From: Pelecanus crispus
Lineage: Eukaryota; Chordata; Aves; Pelecaniformes; Pelecanidae
DNA: 64,000 nt
NCBI RefSeq assembly: GCF_030463565.1
Contig: NC_134649.1
Coordinates: 4,971,501-5,035,500 of the forward strand
Direction: 5' to 3'
The translations under genes and the position numbers were made by a program. Shown one piece after another: positions 47,901 to 60,841 of this stretch (position 1 is its first letter; each line of letters begins with the position of its first letter). Under the pieces are notes generated by a model. It had not been told where the DNA came from and did not search any database. It saw only the letters and a program-made list of their open reading frames with translations.

Positions 47901-50035
47901 GGTTTTCAAATTTATAAACAAATCGGGGGGGAAAAAAATCTCTAGGCTTCTTGAAAAGGCTAGGTGTGCGGTTTTCACATTCAGAAAAGCTGATTCAGTT
48001 GGTCTGGCTTTTGCAAGGGAACAACTAGAGAAATAAGTTGCTCTGAGAGGGTGTAAAGAACTTTCCTCTAGAAAAGTTGAGCAAACATGGAGCACTGAGT
48101 TGCATGGTTGAAATTTGGTGAAGCGTGGCAAGGACACTAGTTTTCAGAGAAGTATGATGTTTCCTCGGGGTGTTGGGAATCCAGAACTAAGAGTTGCCAC
48201 ACTTAAAAGAGATGTCTCAGTCTGACTGAGGGTTATAGGAGCTGCAGGAAGCTTTATTAGGAGTGATCATGACAGTTCTCAAAGCTGTCGTTCGCAGAGA
48301 ATCTTCAAATACTTAAAGCCACACCTTGATACCTTATACCTTGTCTCACAGGATCTGTGTTGATATGTCCCAGTACAAAAGCATTCTCTTAAGCCAATTA
48401 AATGCATAATATTTTTATAATACTTGTGTTTTGGAAAAATCAATATGACCAGTTTCCCTTTGAAATGACAAGAAGCCTGTTGTGCTGACAAAGTAGAATG
48501 CATTAGGAAGTGGTGCTTTATATCCTCTCAAGAGTAATGTGCTCTTGTTTTTTCTTAATCAGCAGGATGTTCTCCTGTATGTCAGATGTCTCAGTTGTTT
48601 TTGTGATCTGTATCGGAGAAGAGCGGGGGGGAAAAATGTCAGAAACAGAAGAGGTTTAAATGCTTTACAGCAGCAGAAAGCCTGCAGCCCTATATTTCTC
48701 TGCTTTAGTAAAACTGGTAATCGCCACATTAGCATTGGACACTTTATGTTTGTGCTTTAAACAATAAATAAAAGAACAGCTTGCCCTTCAGAAGAACATA
48801 ATGTGTAGCCTGCTGAAATACACTGCAGTATAAGGCATATAATTAACCCTTTTCCCTTTAGCTTGGTTATGTTTCAGAAGGTAACACAAAATGTCTAAAA
48901 CATCTGAAACTGCTTATTTACCAGTTCACTGAAGTAAGGATTTTTCAAGTTGATTGTGTGAAAATCAAACCTCTTCTTCCTCTCTCCATTGCTTTCTTCT
49001 CGTTCCGTTTCCTGATCTGCAGTTTCCAAATTTATAATAGGTCTAGTATTGATTGCCTTTTTTTTTTTTTCTTAAAAGAAAAAAACCTTAAAAGCAGCCA
49101 TCGAGGAGAATAGTTTATTTCCTGTCACTCTTGCTCAAGGCTATAGGGAACAGATCTTGGAAATTTAGGCACTTGTTTAGGCCTTTCAGAGGAATTTCTA
49201 AAAGGTGCTTTGCTTTTGATGCAATGAAGGAAGGGCAACGACTTGAAAGGACTGACAGTCCAGGGTTTGGCTTATTGCATGAACAAAACCTCTCGCTACG
49301 ATCCTGAAGTATTTGGCTTTAGTGCCCGGGTGCTCAGGTAGCACAAATCGGTTCTGAACTGTTCCCTTAAGACAGTTGTGGTACCATTCAGTGGAAATGG
49401 GCTGAAAGGAGGCAGAACCTGAAATGCTTCCAACTCCCCCCCCCCCAACTTGACTCTCCTTGAAGAATGTGAACTAGTGTGAGAAAGTGTCTGTAGCTCC
49501 CGCTGGGTCAAATAGAGGTTGAGATAAAAATACGTATCTCTGTGTGTATTGTAATATTGGTCGTCATGTGGTAAATAAATCCTTGGCAGCAGGATTACCA
49601 GGTCTGATGTTTTACACTTCATTTGTAAGTTTTGGTGCAGTCTTGCTGCTGGCTGTGTGCTCAGACCTGCTTTTTGCTCGTTGATGGGCATCTTCTTCAC
49701 GGCTTCCTTTTGACCAGCCTTTCCTTTCAGATAAGATGTCGTCTTTTGGATTGGTTAATATGACTGGAGCTCTCTTGACCTGTTAGTTCACTAGGTGCTC
49801 TCATTTTGTTATGACATTTTAATAAGTTAACGATCGCCACAAAGACCTGTTCCTGTTGCTCGCTTACCTGCCCCAGCATGGGTGTGTACATATTCACACC
49901 AAAACAAAGATTACTTCCCAGTCTCTCTCTCTCTCTTTTAAATAATTTGTTTTTTACCTGTTCCATTATAAACTTAAGTAGAGTCTATTCCATGTGTTGC
50001 ATTTTAAGGAGGAACACTCACCCGTGTGTTACTTT

Positions 50036-50184
50036 AGAATCATAGAATTGTTTAGGTTGGAAAAGCCCGTTAAGATCACCCAGTCCAACCATTAACCTAC
50101 ACTACCAAGTCTACTCTAAGCCAATCAAGGGTAGACTAGACTGAACCATGTCCCCAAGTGCCACCTCTACCCGTTTTTGAATAC
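50036..50184 (-). mobile_element. CR1 retroposon fragment, reverse orientation
   Basis: Plus-strand reading starts AGAATCATAGAATTGTTTAG, then GTTGGAAAAGCCCGTTAAGA, CACCCAGTCCAACCATTAAC, and later ACCATGTCCCCAAGTGCCAC. This is the reverse complement of the CR1 3-prime end including one terminal octamer unit. About 150 bp are preserved, 5-prime truncated as usual for CR1. Confidence 0.93.
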
Positions 50185-53100
50185 AACGGGTTACCGTTGT
50201 TAGATTACCTCTTTTTCTTTTTTTTTTTCCTTTTCCTGCACAAGTTGTCTTAGTTGGGATTTTTTGATTAGTTTGGCGAGGAATATCAAAATATGACTTG
50301 GGTTGGAAACGAGACCATTCAGACTTCGGCAGCATAACTGAAGCGACTCCAGTGCTCAGAAGCTCTGTTCCGATTCATTTGTGCGGTGTCTTATTTTTCT
50401 CTTTGGTTTACCAAACTCAGCTTTGGGTATCTGAATGGAGATTAAAGCATGACTCTTCAGTGTCGTTAACAGAATACTGTCTTCCTGTGTCCTCCGTACC
50501 AAATGTAGATTGGAAATACTTCTGCAGGTTGACTTTGTAGTTTGCGGCTTTGTCTCGACTGAGGTGGCTAATAGGTACAGGCTTTTGCAGAGATGCTGGG
50601 TGAAACCGGAGCAGCTGGGACACCGACGTGTGACCTTATCAGCCCCAACGCAGGGGTGCACAAAAGCGTTTTACACTGGGGCACCTGGTGTCTGTGTCAC
50701 GGTGAGCCAGCGTCTGGGGCAAGTAGAGGGGAAAAAGAGAGCGAGGGGGGAGGGCAGGTAGATCTCATCTGGCCGGTCTGAGTATGGGAAGGGAAGATGC
50801 TGATGGGGACAAGTCTGCTTTTGTTGTCCACAGAGGACACCAGAGATGATTGAGGCTGTGGTGCCACCCCACGCAGTCATTCCTGTCACCGGGGGACTCC
50901 CTTTTTTGGGTGCTCGCCTTTTCCAAAGTGGGCTAGAAAATCTTCCGTTCAAGACTGTGTGTGACCTTTCACAGATCTGGGGGTGGTTTGTGGGTTCAGG
51001 ACTTTCTCTTTGTGTCTTAAATTGCTGGTTAACTGGAGGAAATAAGGAGACTAAGTCCTGGTTTCTGAATCTGAAGTTGAACGAAGCTGGCATGTGGTAA
51101 AGCAAAGCACGGTCCGCTTGGATATGTTTTCTTAACATGGAACCACCTAGCCTTGCACAAATACCATGGTTTTCTTTCACAACAGCAGTGAGAGGCCAGT
51201 AGAGCTGTCAGACAAGTGAGGCGAGGCCGAGGACTGTCCACCAGCTGGGCTCTCCAGGTGATTTTGCCTTCAAGCTAGCAGTTCGAGAGGAGGTTTTTCT
51301 GTGTTTTCCTATTCAGATCCTTTTTTACCTACGCTCTTTTTTTTGTCTGTTCTGCTAATTTATGTTTTTCTGTCTCAGATCAGGCTTAGTTTAAGGCTTT
51401 GCAGTATAGCTCTGTTTAAACGCGTATGTGGCACTGTTGCCCAATGTAGTTATGCCATCAAACACCCGCTCCGTAGTTGCAGTTTATGTTGGCAGGAGCC
51501 GTTTGGCTGGTGTGACTTGATGTTGTTTGGGCAGGCAAATCGTAACTACAGGCAGAACAACTCTTTTTTTTGGAGTCGCTGTAGTGGCACACTCTTTGCA
51601 GTGGAGATTAGATTCTTCCTTTACCTTACAGGATTGGCAGCTGGTTTTACTATACATTTGCAGGGGTGGCAGGGGGAGGATGCGGGATGCTATAATTGCT
51701 TCTGGGATTTCAGTGCTTGGTGAAATCTTTCTGCTGTCCGAAGGAAGCGGTCTTGCCAAAGCTTTGTTGAATGTGAAGTAGTCTGAATCCAGAGAGAGAC
51801 TGTCTCAGGATGCGATCCTGTAGCCTAATTCTGAGGTCTTGTGAGCAGCTTCTGCCCGTACGACGGTTTCCTTCTTGTGAAGAGACGTGCAGAATTACTT
51901 CTGCTGATGGTCCCTCTATTTGAGAGATGGTAGCTATTGAACATCAGGTAATATTTTTTATCTACCTTGCATAATACAAAGTGGCCGTATTGTTACTCAT
52001 GATGAAAGAGTTTCAGAATGCAGTGAAACGAAAGAATATGTCATTGAGGTTTGTAATTTTAAGAGTGTATTACAGGGTTCATGTGGTTTCCCTTGCTTCC
52101 CTTTTTCTGTCTAGCTCCTCCTCTTATTTGTTGCAGTGGATAAAGTTCATTGTTTAAAGTAATTTTTAATTTAAGTTCTCTAAGGAGAGATTTCTTGTCA
52201 TAGGTTAATTATAAATATACTTACTATAATAATTTAAATATTAAGTAGTACGCACTTGCTAACAAAGAGCACTTTGCTGAAGAAACACACTTGCTCAGCA
52301 GGCTGTAGTTCCAGGTGTTCTAGTGCTAAACCAGCTTTTGACAGCAGTAGGCCACTCTGCAAGTATGCAAGGAGGATATTTTTATTTTCAGTCAGTCAGC
52401 CAGCTCATGGTGGTTGATAAGTTCTATTGCAGTTATGAGAGAATTTGAGTCTGAAAAGATGTCGTCATGTCCCCCCCATACCCCTAGATGAAAACTGACT
52501 TTTGAGAGGGTGAGGTCTTTTAAGATAATGGTCTTTCCAATAACTGTGCTTTTCAAGAATCAGCTCAGGTTAAACCTACTAAAACATGTTTAGACCCACT
52601 TTTTCCTAGTGAATGCAGTAAGTTAACTTTAAAGGTGACTTTGAAGTTGTTTTTCCAAGTTAAAATCTTGTTTTGTATATTTCCCTTTGTAGATACCACT
52701 ATAAAACCAAAGTGAAACCTTTTTTAAAAATGTGTCCCATGTAACATTCCTGTATTTCGATCAGATTTCTAATTTTGTATTGTTCTAAATATATGTAGAG
52801 CTGTAGAATCAGACAAAGATGTTAGTACTAAGTGAATATATTGCTCATCTTTTGCTTTAGCAAAAGTACTAAGTGAAGAGAGAAACGATTTTTAGTGAAA
52901 AATCAGCATCATTTAGTAGTTACTAAATCCCAGTAAACTTAAAAAAAACCCCAACCAACCTCCCTCCCCCCAAAATATAAATGCAAAATTAAATAGTTAA
53001 CTTTCATTTTGTGTCAGAATGTTTATGTATTTAAGTGATAACTGAAACTTAGTGATTGAATCGCATTGGTTAGAGCTAGTCCACTGTTCTGTTCTTTCAG

Positions 53101-56100
53101 TTGGTTGTTTTCCTCGATGTTATCCATCTCTTCTTTCTGGTTCAGATTTCTTCTAATTTCTTATGTCATCTTCTTCATGACCAGAACAAACAGTGAAATA
53201 ATACCAGGGAATTAGCAAAACTCAGCTTAAGTATGTGTTCTGCAGCTGTATCTTTAGCTAGGAGTGGGTAGAGGGTAAAAATAATGATGAAGACATAGAT
53301 CTCTGTCCCAGCCTTGCTTTGATTTCCCTTCTGGAATGAGTGTCTGCAGCTGCAGATCCCAGCGAAGGGAGGTGCCTAAAGTTGGGAGTGTCTCAAGCAT
53401 CCGGGTTTGATATTGCTCTTTGGTTTGGCTCTAAGTCCCATCTCCCGTAACTTCTTGCATCCCTTTCTTCCAACACTCTTCCCCTGAGTTTTGGCTCAGA
53501 AGGGGAGCAGAGCAGATAATTCCTGACAATGAGCTGCTGAATGAAAAGTGCCGTGGCTGTATTTCTCTAACCCATTTGGACCCAGTGTTTTCTCATGGGT
53601 GGATTTGTTAGAAATGCATTAGGGCAACCTTTTGCATCCCAGGCTCTCCAGAAGTGCCTGCCAGAGGATGAATAATAGTTCTGCTGCTTGCTCTACCATT
53701 CCAATCCTCTTCTAATAAAAGTGGATATTGTGACAATAATTGCAGTTGCCAAGCAATAGAACTCAGTACAGCTAGGCTGATTAAATACATAAACTATTTT
53801 GTTAACCAGAATTATAACATTGTGCATCACCCACAGCGCTTATAGGCAGCATCTAAAAAGCTGTATACAGGGTTGGAAATCCAATGTCTCGGGCAGTATA
53901 TAAATGTGAAATGGAGAGTATGGGCTGAAATGTCACCTTGAACTTAAAAGCCAAGCGTGGACAAGTGACTGGGAGTATACCACTGTTGGCACTTCTTTTT
54001 TAACAGGGTGTATATGTGGTTTTCATGGGTTTTTTTTTTTTCACTGTTTTACAGTGAAGGTCAGTTAATTGCTGAACGGAAGGTCTGCATAGATACGTTG
54101 AAAATCCTATACTTAGGATTGGAAGCTTTTCTTTATCTTCAGAGAAATGAAAACCTTGGAATTCTGTTAGTTGACTGTGCCTAAAAGGGCTCTAGTTTTC
54201 CATGCTTAACCCTGGTTTTCTGGTTCCTTCTCACCTGTGTGCATTAAGGGTGCTTTGTGGCAAGACTCACCTTGACTGGTATCACAGAGGTGTGTGGTGG
54301 TGTTTTGTGGTGGTTGGTGTTTTTTTGTTTGTTTGGGTTTTTTTTTTTTTTTTTCCTCCTTTGGTTGTTGTGCTGTGATGCCTCTGAGACAATAAATACC
54401 CCTTGTGAATGCTGCTGTTGTGGTATAAAGGACACTTTCCTTGGGCTGTGTTAGTGGCAGTAAAAGTGAATCAAAAGCATCCAACTGGCCAGAAAAATGA
54501 GTTCACATAAGAACTCCTACTGGTATAGCTACCTGGGTTTATATTTGCCTTAAATTGTGTTCTGGTGCAACCGTTTTTGGTTGATAAGACCTGAACTACC
54601 AGTCACCTTGTCTCTGGTGCCAACCCACGAGTTTTACCTTGTATTTGGAGAGGAAGGTTCTTTTTTCAATCTGGTTAGCTCATGACTGGAAAGCCCCACA
54701 GCACCTGCATATAGGTTATTTAATACCTTTAAAGCCATTTTTGGGGATTGCAAGTTGGTCATGTATTAACTGCCTTGAGAAAGCAGGTTGCAGCATGACC
54801 TGTGTGAATGTAAGCTGCGTAGCTGCCATGTGAAGGGAGGGCTCCCTGTTCTGGTAAAGGAAGTTTCATAGCACTGTCTTTTTCTATTGATTACATGATT
54901 GATTTTTTTTTTTTTTAAACCAAAATCTCTGGTCAGCTGGAAATATAGGATTAATGGAAGTCTTAGTTTGGTTTGTTAAAACAGCAACATTACTATGGAA
55001 AGCCAGAGAATGCAGGATTTCTGTGTTTCATCATGTAAGAGATGGTTAGCACAGGGTAGTAGGGCCATGTGTTGCACATTGTTAAGAGTAATTGCATCAG
55101 ACTTCTAATTTTTCTGTGGATCTAAGTATAACTTCCTGATGACTCTCTATTAAATCCTTTCACTGACCATTATGAATGCAATTATATGTTATGATACTGT
55201 TTTGTCAATTTGCTTCTAATGAAGCCTAAATGATCTGGCCTGGTTGGCCAGCCATTTCTTTTTTTTTTTTTTTCCTTTTAATTTTTAAAAAATCCCCAGA
55301 AACTTAAAAGAGAGGCAAGTTTCCTAGATTACTGCAGGATGGCAACTCAGCAGGCAGCTAAAAGCGTAGTAAAGTCTCCCTAAATGTGAGTTGCTGAGCC
55401 CCGCCACATGATGAATTTTCATTCTGGAAGAATTGGCTGCTTATCCCGGCTACCTAAGCGTATATCCCATAGGTTTCTGTCAGCCAGTTGCTGAGTCACT
55501 TGGATGTGTAGACAACTGTTTTAAAAATAAATAAATAAAACTATGCACACAACTATTTTTTTTTTTTTTTAAAGGTGGAGAAGAACAGTCCCCAGGAGAG
55601 ACAATTTCTGTTAAGCTCTATTGTCATCACAGATTGTGAAACATAAATTCAGTGTTATAAACAGCTTGTAATTTCAGTCTTCCATTTTTGCTTTAGCAGG
55701 CATTAGACTGAAGCTACTGGGATAGGGTTTAAACATTATTATCACTGTTAAAAAAATGTTTTACTCTCACAGTTATTGATCATAACACGCCACCTACTCA
55801 CTTCTATATGGAAGTGAGTATAGAATGGCATGCTCTTATTTTGTGGTGCTCTCAGAAAAGTGATGGTGCAGGGTAAGAAGGAGTGCCAGAGATTTGAAGT
55901 CTGTCTTTCTTCCTGTGAGGATGGAGCTCAACTTTAGTGATTTAGGCATTACCTACTTTCTTCTGCAGGTTTGGGTTTTTTTGTTTGACTTTGGCAATTT
56001 TCTTACAAGCTGGCAAACTTGACCATACTGTGACTCTGAAGTGTTGCAGTGTAGTTCATGGAATTATTCTGGAGTTGCATTCAGCTGGTGCTTCAAACAG

Positions 56101-57699
56101 CTTTCCCTTCCTTGTAAATACACAGAAGCATCTCGCCAGAGGTTTGGCTCCAACCGTAACACTTAAACAATGGCTTTCAATGTTTGATATATACTGGACA
56201 TTAATGGGTGAGGAATTTAGTGTAGCTTTGATCTTTCTGTTAGCTTTTTTATCTTTTTTTTTTTTTCTTCTTCTTTGGTTGAGTGGCAGAGCATCTTGTA
56301 GGCATTGTCTGTAACCTGGGCGCTACAGATCAGAGCTAAGTTTGGTGCTACTTTTACTTGGTTTGATAGCCAGGGGTTCTGGTGCTCAGCCACTTGAATG
56401 TTATGAGCTCTACAATATCTTCCTCCATTTTGCCCTGTGTACCCATGAGGATGAACAGAAATCCATGCCGACTGAGCCACTCGCTCCTTAGGCTGTTGCA
56501 GTAGTAGGAGGTGACAGATGTGGCTTCAGAGGAAGCCCCAAGGGATGTGCTGGGTCAGTGCAGTCTTGATGAGAGAGGGTTAATTTGGGGATGACTTTGT
56601 CATGAGGATGCTTTCACGTGAGCTAGGCTAAATCTAGACCCACTTGCTCTGGTGAGCTGGGTGGAAAAGGCATCAATCAGTATTATTAAAGGGATTCAGT
56701 TCATTTTGTTGGCTCTGTTTTTGCTAAGCTGCTGTTCCTGTTGACATTCAAAGTAAAATGTTGGCAGAGTGAAAGCAAGTGAGATGAGGGACAGAAATGT
56801 AATTTATTCTGAATTTTTTTTTTATGTAAACTTATGGGGAAGTTGGAGGAAGTTCATGGAAAGCAGCAGTGCCAGAGATATCTTTAGCCAATGACAGCTG
56901 AAATTGCAAGAGCAAAAAGACAGAGCCAGTTTGAGTTTGTGATGTGGGTTGTAGTCCTTCTGTGTGTTATTTTTGTGAATGTTTTGTTCTGGTCAGTTTG
57001 GTAACACAGTGGCCCTTGGATTGGGAATATATAGTTAGTAGAGTAGTGAAAGGGAAAATTGAAATAGGATGTGTGTATTTTTCTAAGGTCTGTGGGAGAC
57101 AATGAGAACGTGTGGAGAAGGGGAATCCAGTCACTTTTTAAGGTATTTGAGCAAAATTTGATTGGCCTCTTGTGACACTGCTTTTTCCTTTCAAATCTGG
57201 GAGAGAAGAATTCTGTAAAAGGTTGCTAGGAGTGATGAGTGACACAAGGTAAATTAATGATAATAGGCTATATTTCTCAGAAATGACAAGCTACATTGCA
57301 ACATAATCTCCAGTCCCTTGAGTGTTTAGAAGATCTAGTGGTCTAGCTTTGTCCTCCAAAGCTTAACTTTTAATTAAATGACGAAAAAGCCCAAGCCCTC
57401 TTCCTGGGCCTTAGATGCGTAAACAAGAATGTTCTCAGGACTTACATTCAAATGGAAACAGTTGTTTTTTGTTTGGGTTTGAGTATTCCCTTTCATGTTT
57501 TGCAAACCAAAGATGGCAGCGTTGTGCTAGTGCTAGAAACACAGAAGTTGACATTCAATTATGGACTTGCTTAGCAAAAGCTAAAATGGTTGACGTTTTC
57601 TGGATTGTGGGGTGCCTTTTATCTGTTCCCCCCCAATGCAGAGAGATGTAACTTCATAAAATCCTGGTAAATGTAAAGTGGTTTATGTGTCATATTCAA

Positions 57700-57775
57700 T
57701 GAAGAGGAATAGTTCAGTGGTTAGGGAGACAGCTTGAATCACGTGGTGTACGTTTAGTTCCCTCCTTGTTACCGG
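57700..57775 (+). mobile_element. Possible tRNA-derived SINE relic
   Basis: AATAGTTCAGTGGTTAGGGA resembles a tRNA/SINE A-box region, and TTTAGTTCCCTCC downstream could be a decayed B-box. Acceptor-stem pairing for a functional tRNA is absent, so it is called a weak relic. Confidence 0.3.
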
Positions 57776-58199
57776 TTCTGACGTCCCAAGAGGTAATACA
57801 GAAGCTGGCTTCCTTGGGAAGAGATCTAGTGATTGATGTGACACATGCAGGATAGGTGAGCTTAGAGAGTACAGAAATTTTGTGGGAGGTTGTGTAAGTA
57901 CATTTAAGACACTAAAATATATATTTCATTCATAGTGTCACTACGAAGGCAAAACCAAGAGCTCAGTGGGTGGTGGAATCCTGTGTTAATGTAAAGTGTC
58001 ATAAGCAATCTCTCCAACCACTGATTTCTGTGAACTCCACATTTAATTTCTTCTTTGCATAGTATGCAATTAAAGATCCTGAGACTTCTGTCGTAATTTT
58101 TTTTCCCTGTGTCTGCAGGTGGTGCAACTATGCTGAAACTTTTCATGGGCTCGAAGGGAAATTGTGGTTGCTAATCGGTTCTTTCTCAGTCTTTCTACC

Positions 58200-58794
58200 T
58201 GTCATGGTTTAACCCCAGCCAGCAGCTAAGCCCCACACAGCTGCTTCCTCACTCCCCACCCGGTGGGATGGGGGAGAGAATCGGAAGAGTAAAAGTGAGA
58301 AAACTCGTGGGTTGAGAGAAAGACAGTTTTTAATAGGTAAAGCAAAAGCCGTGCACGCAAGCAAAACAAAACAAGGAATTAATTTTCTCCTTCCCATTGG
58401 CAGGCAGGTGTTCAGCCATCTCCAGGAAAGCAGGGCTCCATCACTCGGAACGGGTACTTGGGAAGGCAAGCACCATCACTCTGAACGTCCCCCCCCTTCC
58501 TTCTTCCCCCAGCTTTACATGCTGAGCATGATGTCGTATGGTATGGGATATCCCTCGGGTCAGCTGGGGTCAGCTGTCCCAGCCGTGTCCCCTCCCAGCT
58601 CCTTGTGCCCCCCAGCCTGCTCGCTGGTGGGGTGGGGTGAGGAGCAGGAAAGGCCTTGACCCTGTGTGAGCGCTGCTCAGCAATAACTAAACCATCCCTG
58701 AATTACCAATGCTGTTTTCAGCACAACTCCAAAACATAGCCCCATCCTAGCTACTGTGATGAAAATTAACTCTATCCCAGCCAAAACCAGCACA
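58200..58794 (-). repeat. 3-prime LTR of the provirus
   Basis: On the plus strand it begins TGTCATGGTTTAACCCC and ends CCAAAACCAGCACA. On the element strand an ATTAAA polyadenylation-type hexamer lies near 58328-58333. A decayed TATA-like TGTAAAGCTGGGGG lies near 58510-58523 on the same strand. Compared with the other LTR I count about 19 substitutions and 2 one-base indels, roughly 3 percent. Confidence 0.93.
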
Positions 58795-59261
58795 CTCTCC
58801 AACTCTTATTCCATACCACTTCCATCATGCTCAGGTCCCACACTATCCAGCACATACTCGTTAACCACCACTCCCCTTCCAGTGGTTTGATACCATACAC
58901 AGATATCACTCCCTTAGTCGATGGACCACCCCCGTGAAATGTGTGTAAACTGTCCACAGAACGTCCATTGAGTTCATTTAGTCCATGGCTTTGGTTCCAT
59001 CTCTTATGGTGGTCTCTCAGGACAGGAGAGGTGGTGTGTTGTGTGGAGTTACTGGGCACCAAAGCCAGCTCAGGTCGGCTCACTGCTGCACTGGCACTGC
59101 TTCTTGTGAGGCTTGTCCTCCATTGGTTCAGGTGGTTCCTGCTATAGTAATTCCTGTAACATGCAACTCAAACCCCAGGTTACAACAATTTAAAGGTATT
59201 TGCATTACAGTCTCCACCCCTGGTCCCTTTGGGCCAGGTTATGGGATTTAACATTGCAATG

Positions 59262-59895
59262 AGCTCCTCCCCTTGCTCCTGCTTGGGCTTATCCACAGAC
59301 TGCAGTCCCTTAGGGGTGTACCTGCTCCAGGTGGAGCCTTATCTGTGAGCCACAGGCTCTCCAGGGGTATGTCTGCTGCGGCACAGACTGAGCCACAGCC
59401 ACGGTCGCTTTGAGGGGCACCTGCTCCAGCGTGGCCTTCTCCGTGGGCCACAACGCCTTCAGAGATAGACCTGCTCCAGCGTGGCCTTACCCACAGCCCC
59501 AGTCCCTGCAGGAGTGAACCGGCTCCAACGTGGCCTTACCCATGGCTGCAGTCCCTCCAGGGGCGTACCCACTCTGGCGTGGGCTTATCCATGGCCCCAC
59601 GCTTTGAGGTGCTCCAGCGTCACCTCGTGCACAGCCACTGGTGCTTCAAGGTGTTCCTGCTGCAGCATGGACTTACCCACAGCCACAGATGCTCCGAGGC
59701 GTACCTTCTCCAGCGTGGACTTCCCTTGGGCCACAATCCCTTCAGAGGTGTACCTGCTATGGCACAGACAGAACCATGGCCACAGATGCTTCGAGATGGA
59801 CCTGCTCAGGTGTGGACTTATCCATGGCCACAGACGCTTTGGGGTGTCCTGCTCCCGCGCGGACTCATCCACAGGTCGCCGTCCCTTCGGCTCGA
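59262..59895 (-). repeat. 48-51-bp tandem repeat inside the provirus
   Basis: About 13 diverged units, recognised on the plus strand by recurring CCTGCTCCAGCGTGGCCTTA-type and CCACAGCCACAGATGCTTCG-type segments. Unit length is close to 16-17 codons. A minus-strand frame through 59585-59872 keeps the period as peptide motifs such as KSTLEKVRLGASVAVG and KSMLQQEHLEAPVAVH. Similar repeats accompany this LTR family in bird genomes, from memory. Confidence 0.8.
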
Positions 59896-60222
59896 GTTCA
59901 CGCTGGAGTTCCAGCCTGTCTGGTACAGCAGCACGGAAACAGCAGCGATGCCCTGGCCATCTGCCAGCCCAGGCGCATGGCCACTGCTGTTATCAAAATG
60001 TTCCCAGGCACAGCACAGTAAGATGATAAGCGGGACAGCAGAACAGCAAGCAGCGAAAGCAAAAAGCAGCCACTAATGAGCACTGGACTCTAATATACAG
60101 TAAGGCAAGCAAGCCCCGTGGCAAGCAGAGGAGCCTGCCAATTAACAGCTAAACAGCAATAACAGCTATAAATTCGATCTAGCACATTCCAGTCAAACCT
60201 GTTGTTATCTTGAACCCTTTGA

Positions 60223-60240
60223 GCCCCACATTGGGCACCA
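60223..60240 (-). other. Primer binding site, lysine-tRNA type
   Basis: On the element strand the 18 bases read TGGTGCCCAATGTGGGGC. They match the usual tRNA-Lys(1,2) primer site at 16 of 18 positions, and both differences are C-to-T at former CpG sites, consistent with methylation decay after insertion. Confidence 0.85.
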
Positions 60241-60248
60241 GACACGAC

Positions 60249-60841
60249 TGTCATGGTTTAACCCCAGCTGGCAACTAAGCCCCATGCAGCTGCTCGCTCA
60301 CTCCCCCCCGGTGGGATGGGGGAGAGAATCGGAAGAGTAAAAGTGAGAAAACTCGTGGGTTGAGAGAAAGACAGTTTTTAATAGGTAAAGCAAAAGCCAT
60401 GCACGCAAGCAAAACAAAACAAGGAATTAATTTTCTCCTTCCCATTGGCAGGCAGATGCTCAGCCATCTCCAGGAAAGCAGGGCTCCATCACTCGGAATG
60501 GTTACTTGGGAAGACAAACGCCATCGCTCTGAACGTCCCCCCCTTCCTTCTTCCCCCAGCTTTACATGCTGAGCATGACGTCGTATGGTATGGGATATCC
60601 CTCGGGTCAGCTGGGGTCAGCTGTCCCAGCCGTGTCCCCTCCCAGCTCCTTGTGCCCCCCAGCCTGCTCGCTGGTGGGGTGGGGTGAGGAGCAGGAAAGG
60701 CCTTGACCCTGTGTGAGCGCTGCTCAGCAATAACTAAACCATCCCTGAATTACCAATGCTGTTTTCAGCACAACTCCAAAACATAGCCCCATCCTAGCTA
60801 CTGTGATGAAAATTAACCCTATCCCAGCCAAAACCAGCACA
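60249..60841 (-). repeat. 5-prime LTR of the provirus
   Basis: Same boundaries as the partner LTR (TGTCATGG ... CAGCACA on the plus strand), 593 bp. The primer binding site lies 8 nt inside it on the element strand. Confidence 0.93.

Larger units (their letters stand above)
58200..60841 (-). mobile_element. Non-autonomous ERVK-like provirus, reverse orientation in IGF1R intron 1
   Basis: Two LTRs of 595 and 593 bp flank only 1,454 bp of internal DNA. The element reads on the minus strand: the 5-prime LTR is at 60249-60841, an 18-nt lysine-tRNA-type primer binding site at 60223-60240, and a purine-rich stretch abuts the 3-prime LTR at 58795. Host CTACC flanks both ends (58195-58199 and 60842-60846), a perfect 5-bp target duplication, or 6 bp (CTACCT) if the terminal T is shared. 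The lysine primer and LTR type point to the betaretrovirus-like (ERVK) group. No gag, pro, pol or env reading frame is recognised, so the element would have depended on proteins from another copy. The internal part is mostly a 48-51-bp tandem repeat. It is antisense to IGF1R, the orientation usually tolerated in introns. Confidence 0.92.

Noticed and set aside
58200-60841. Provirus read as plus-strand oriented because the LTR starts TGTCATGG
   Set aside because: The primer binding site (60223-60240) and purine tract (58795 onward) fit only the minus-strand orientation.
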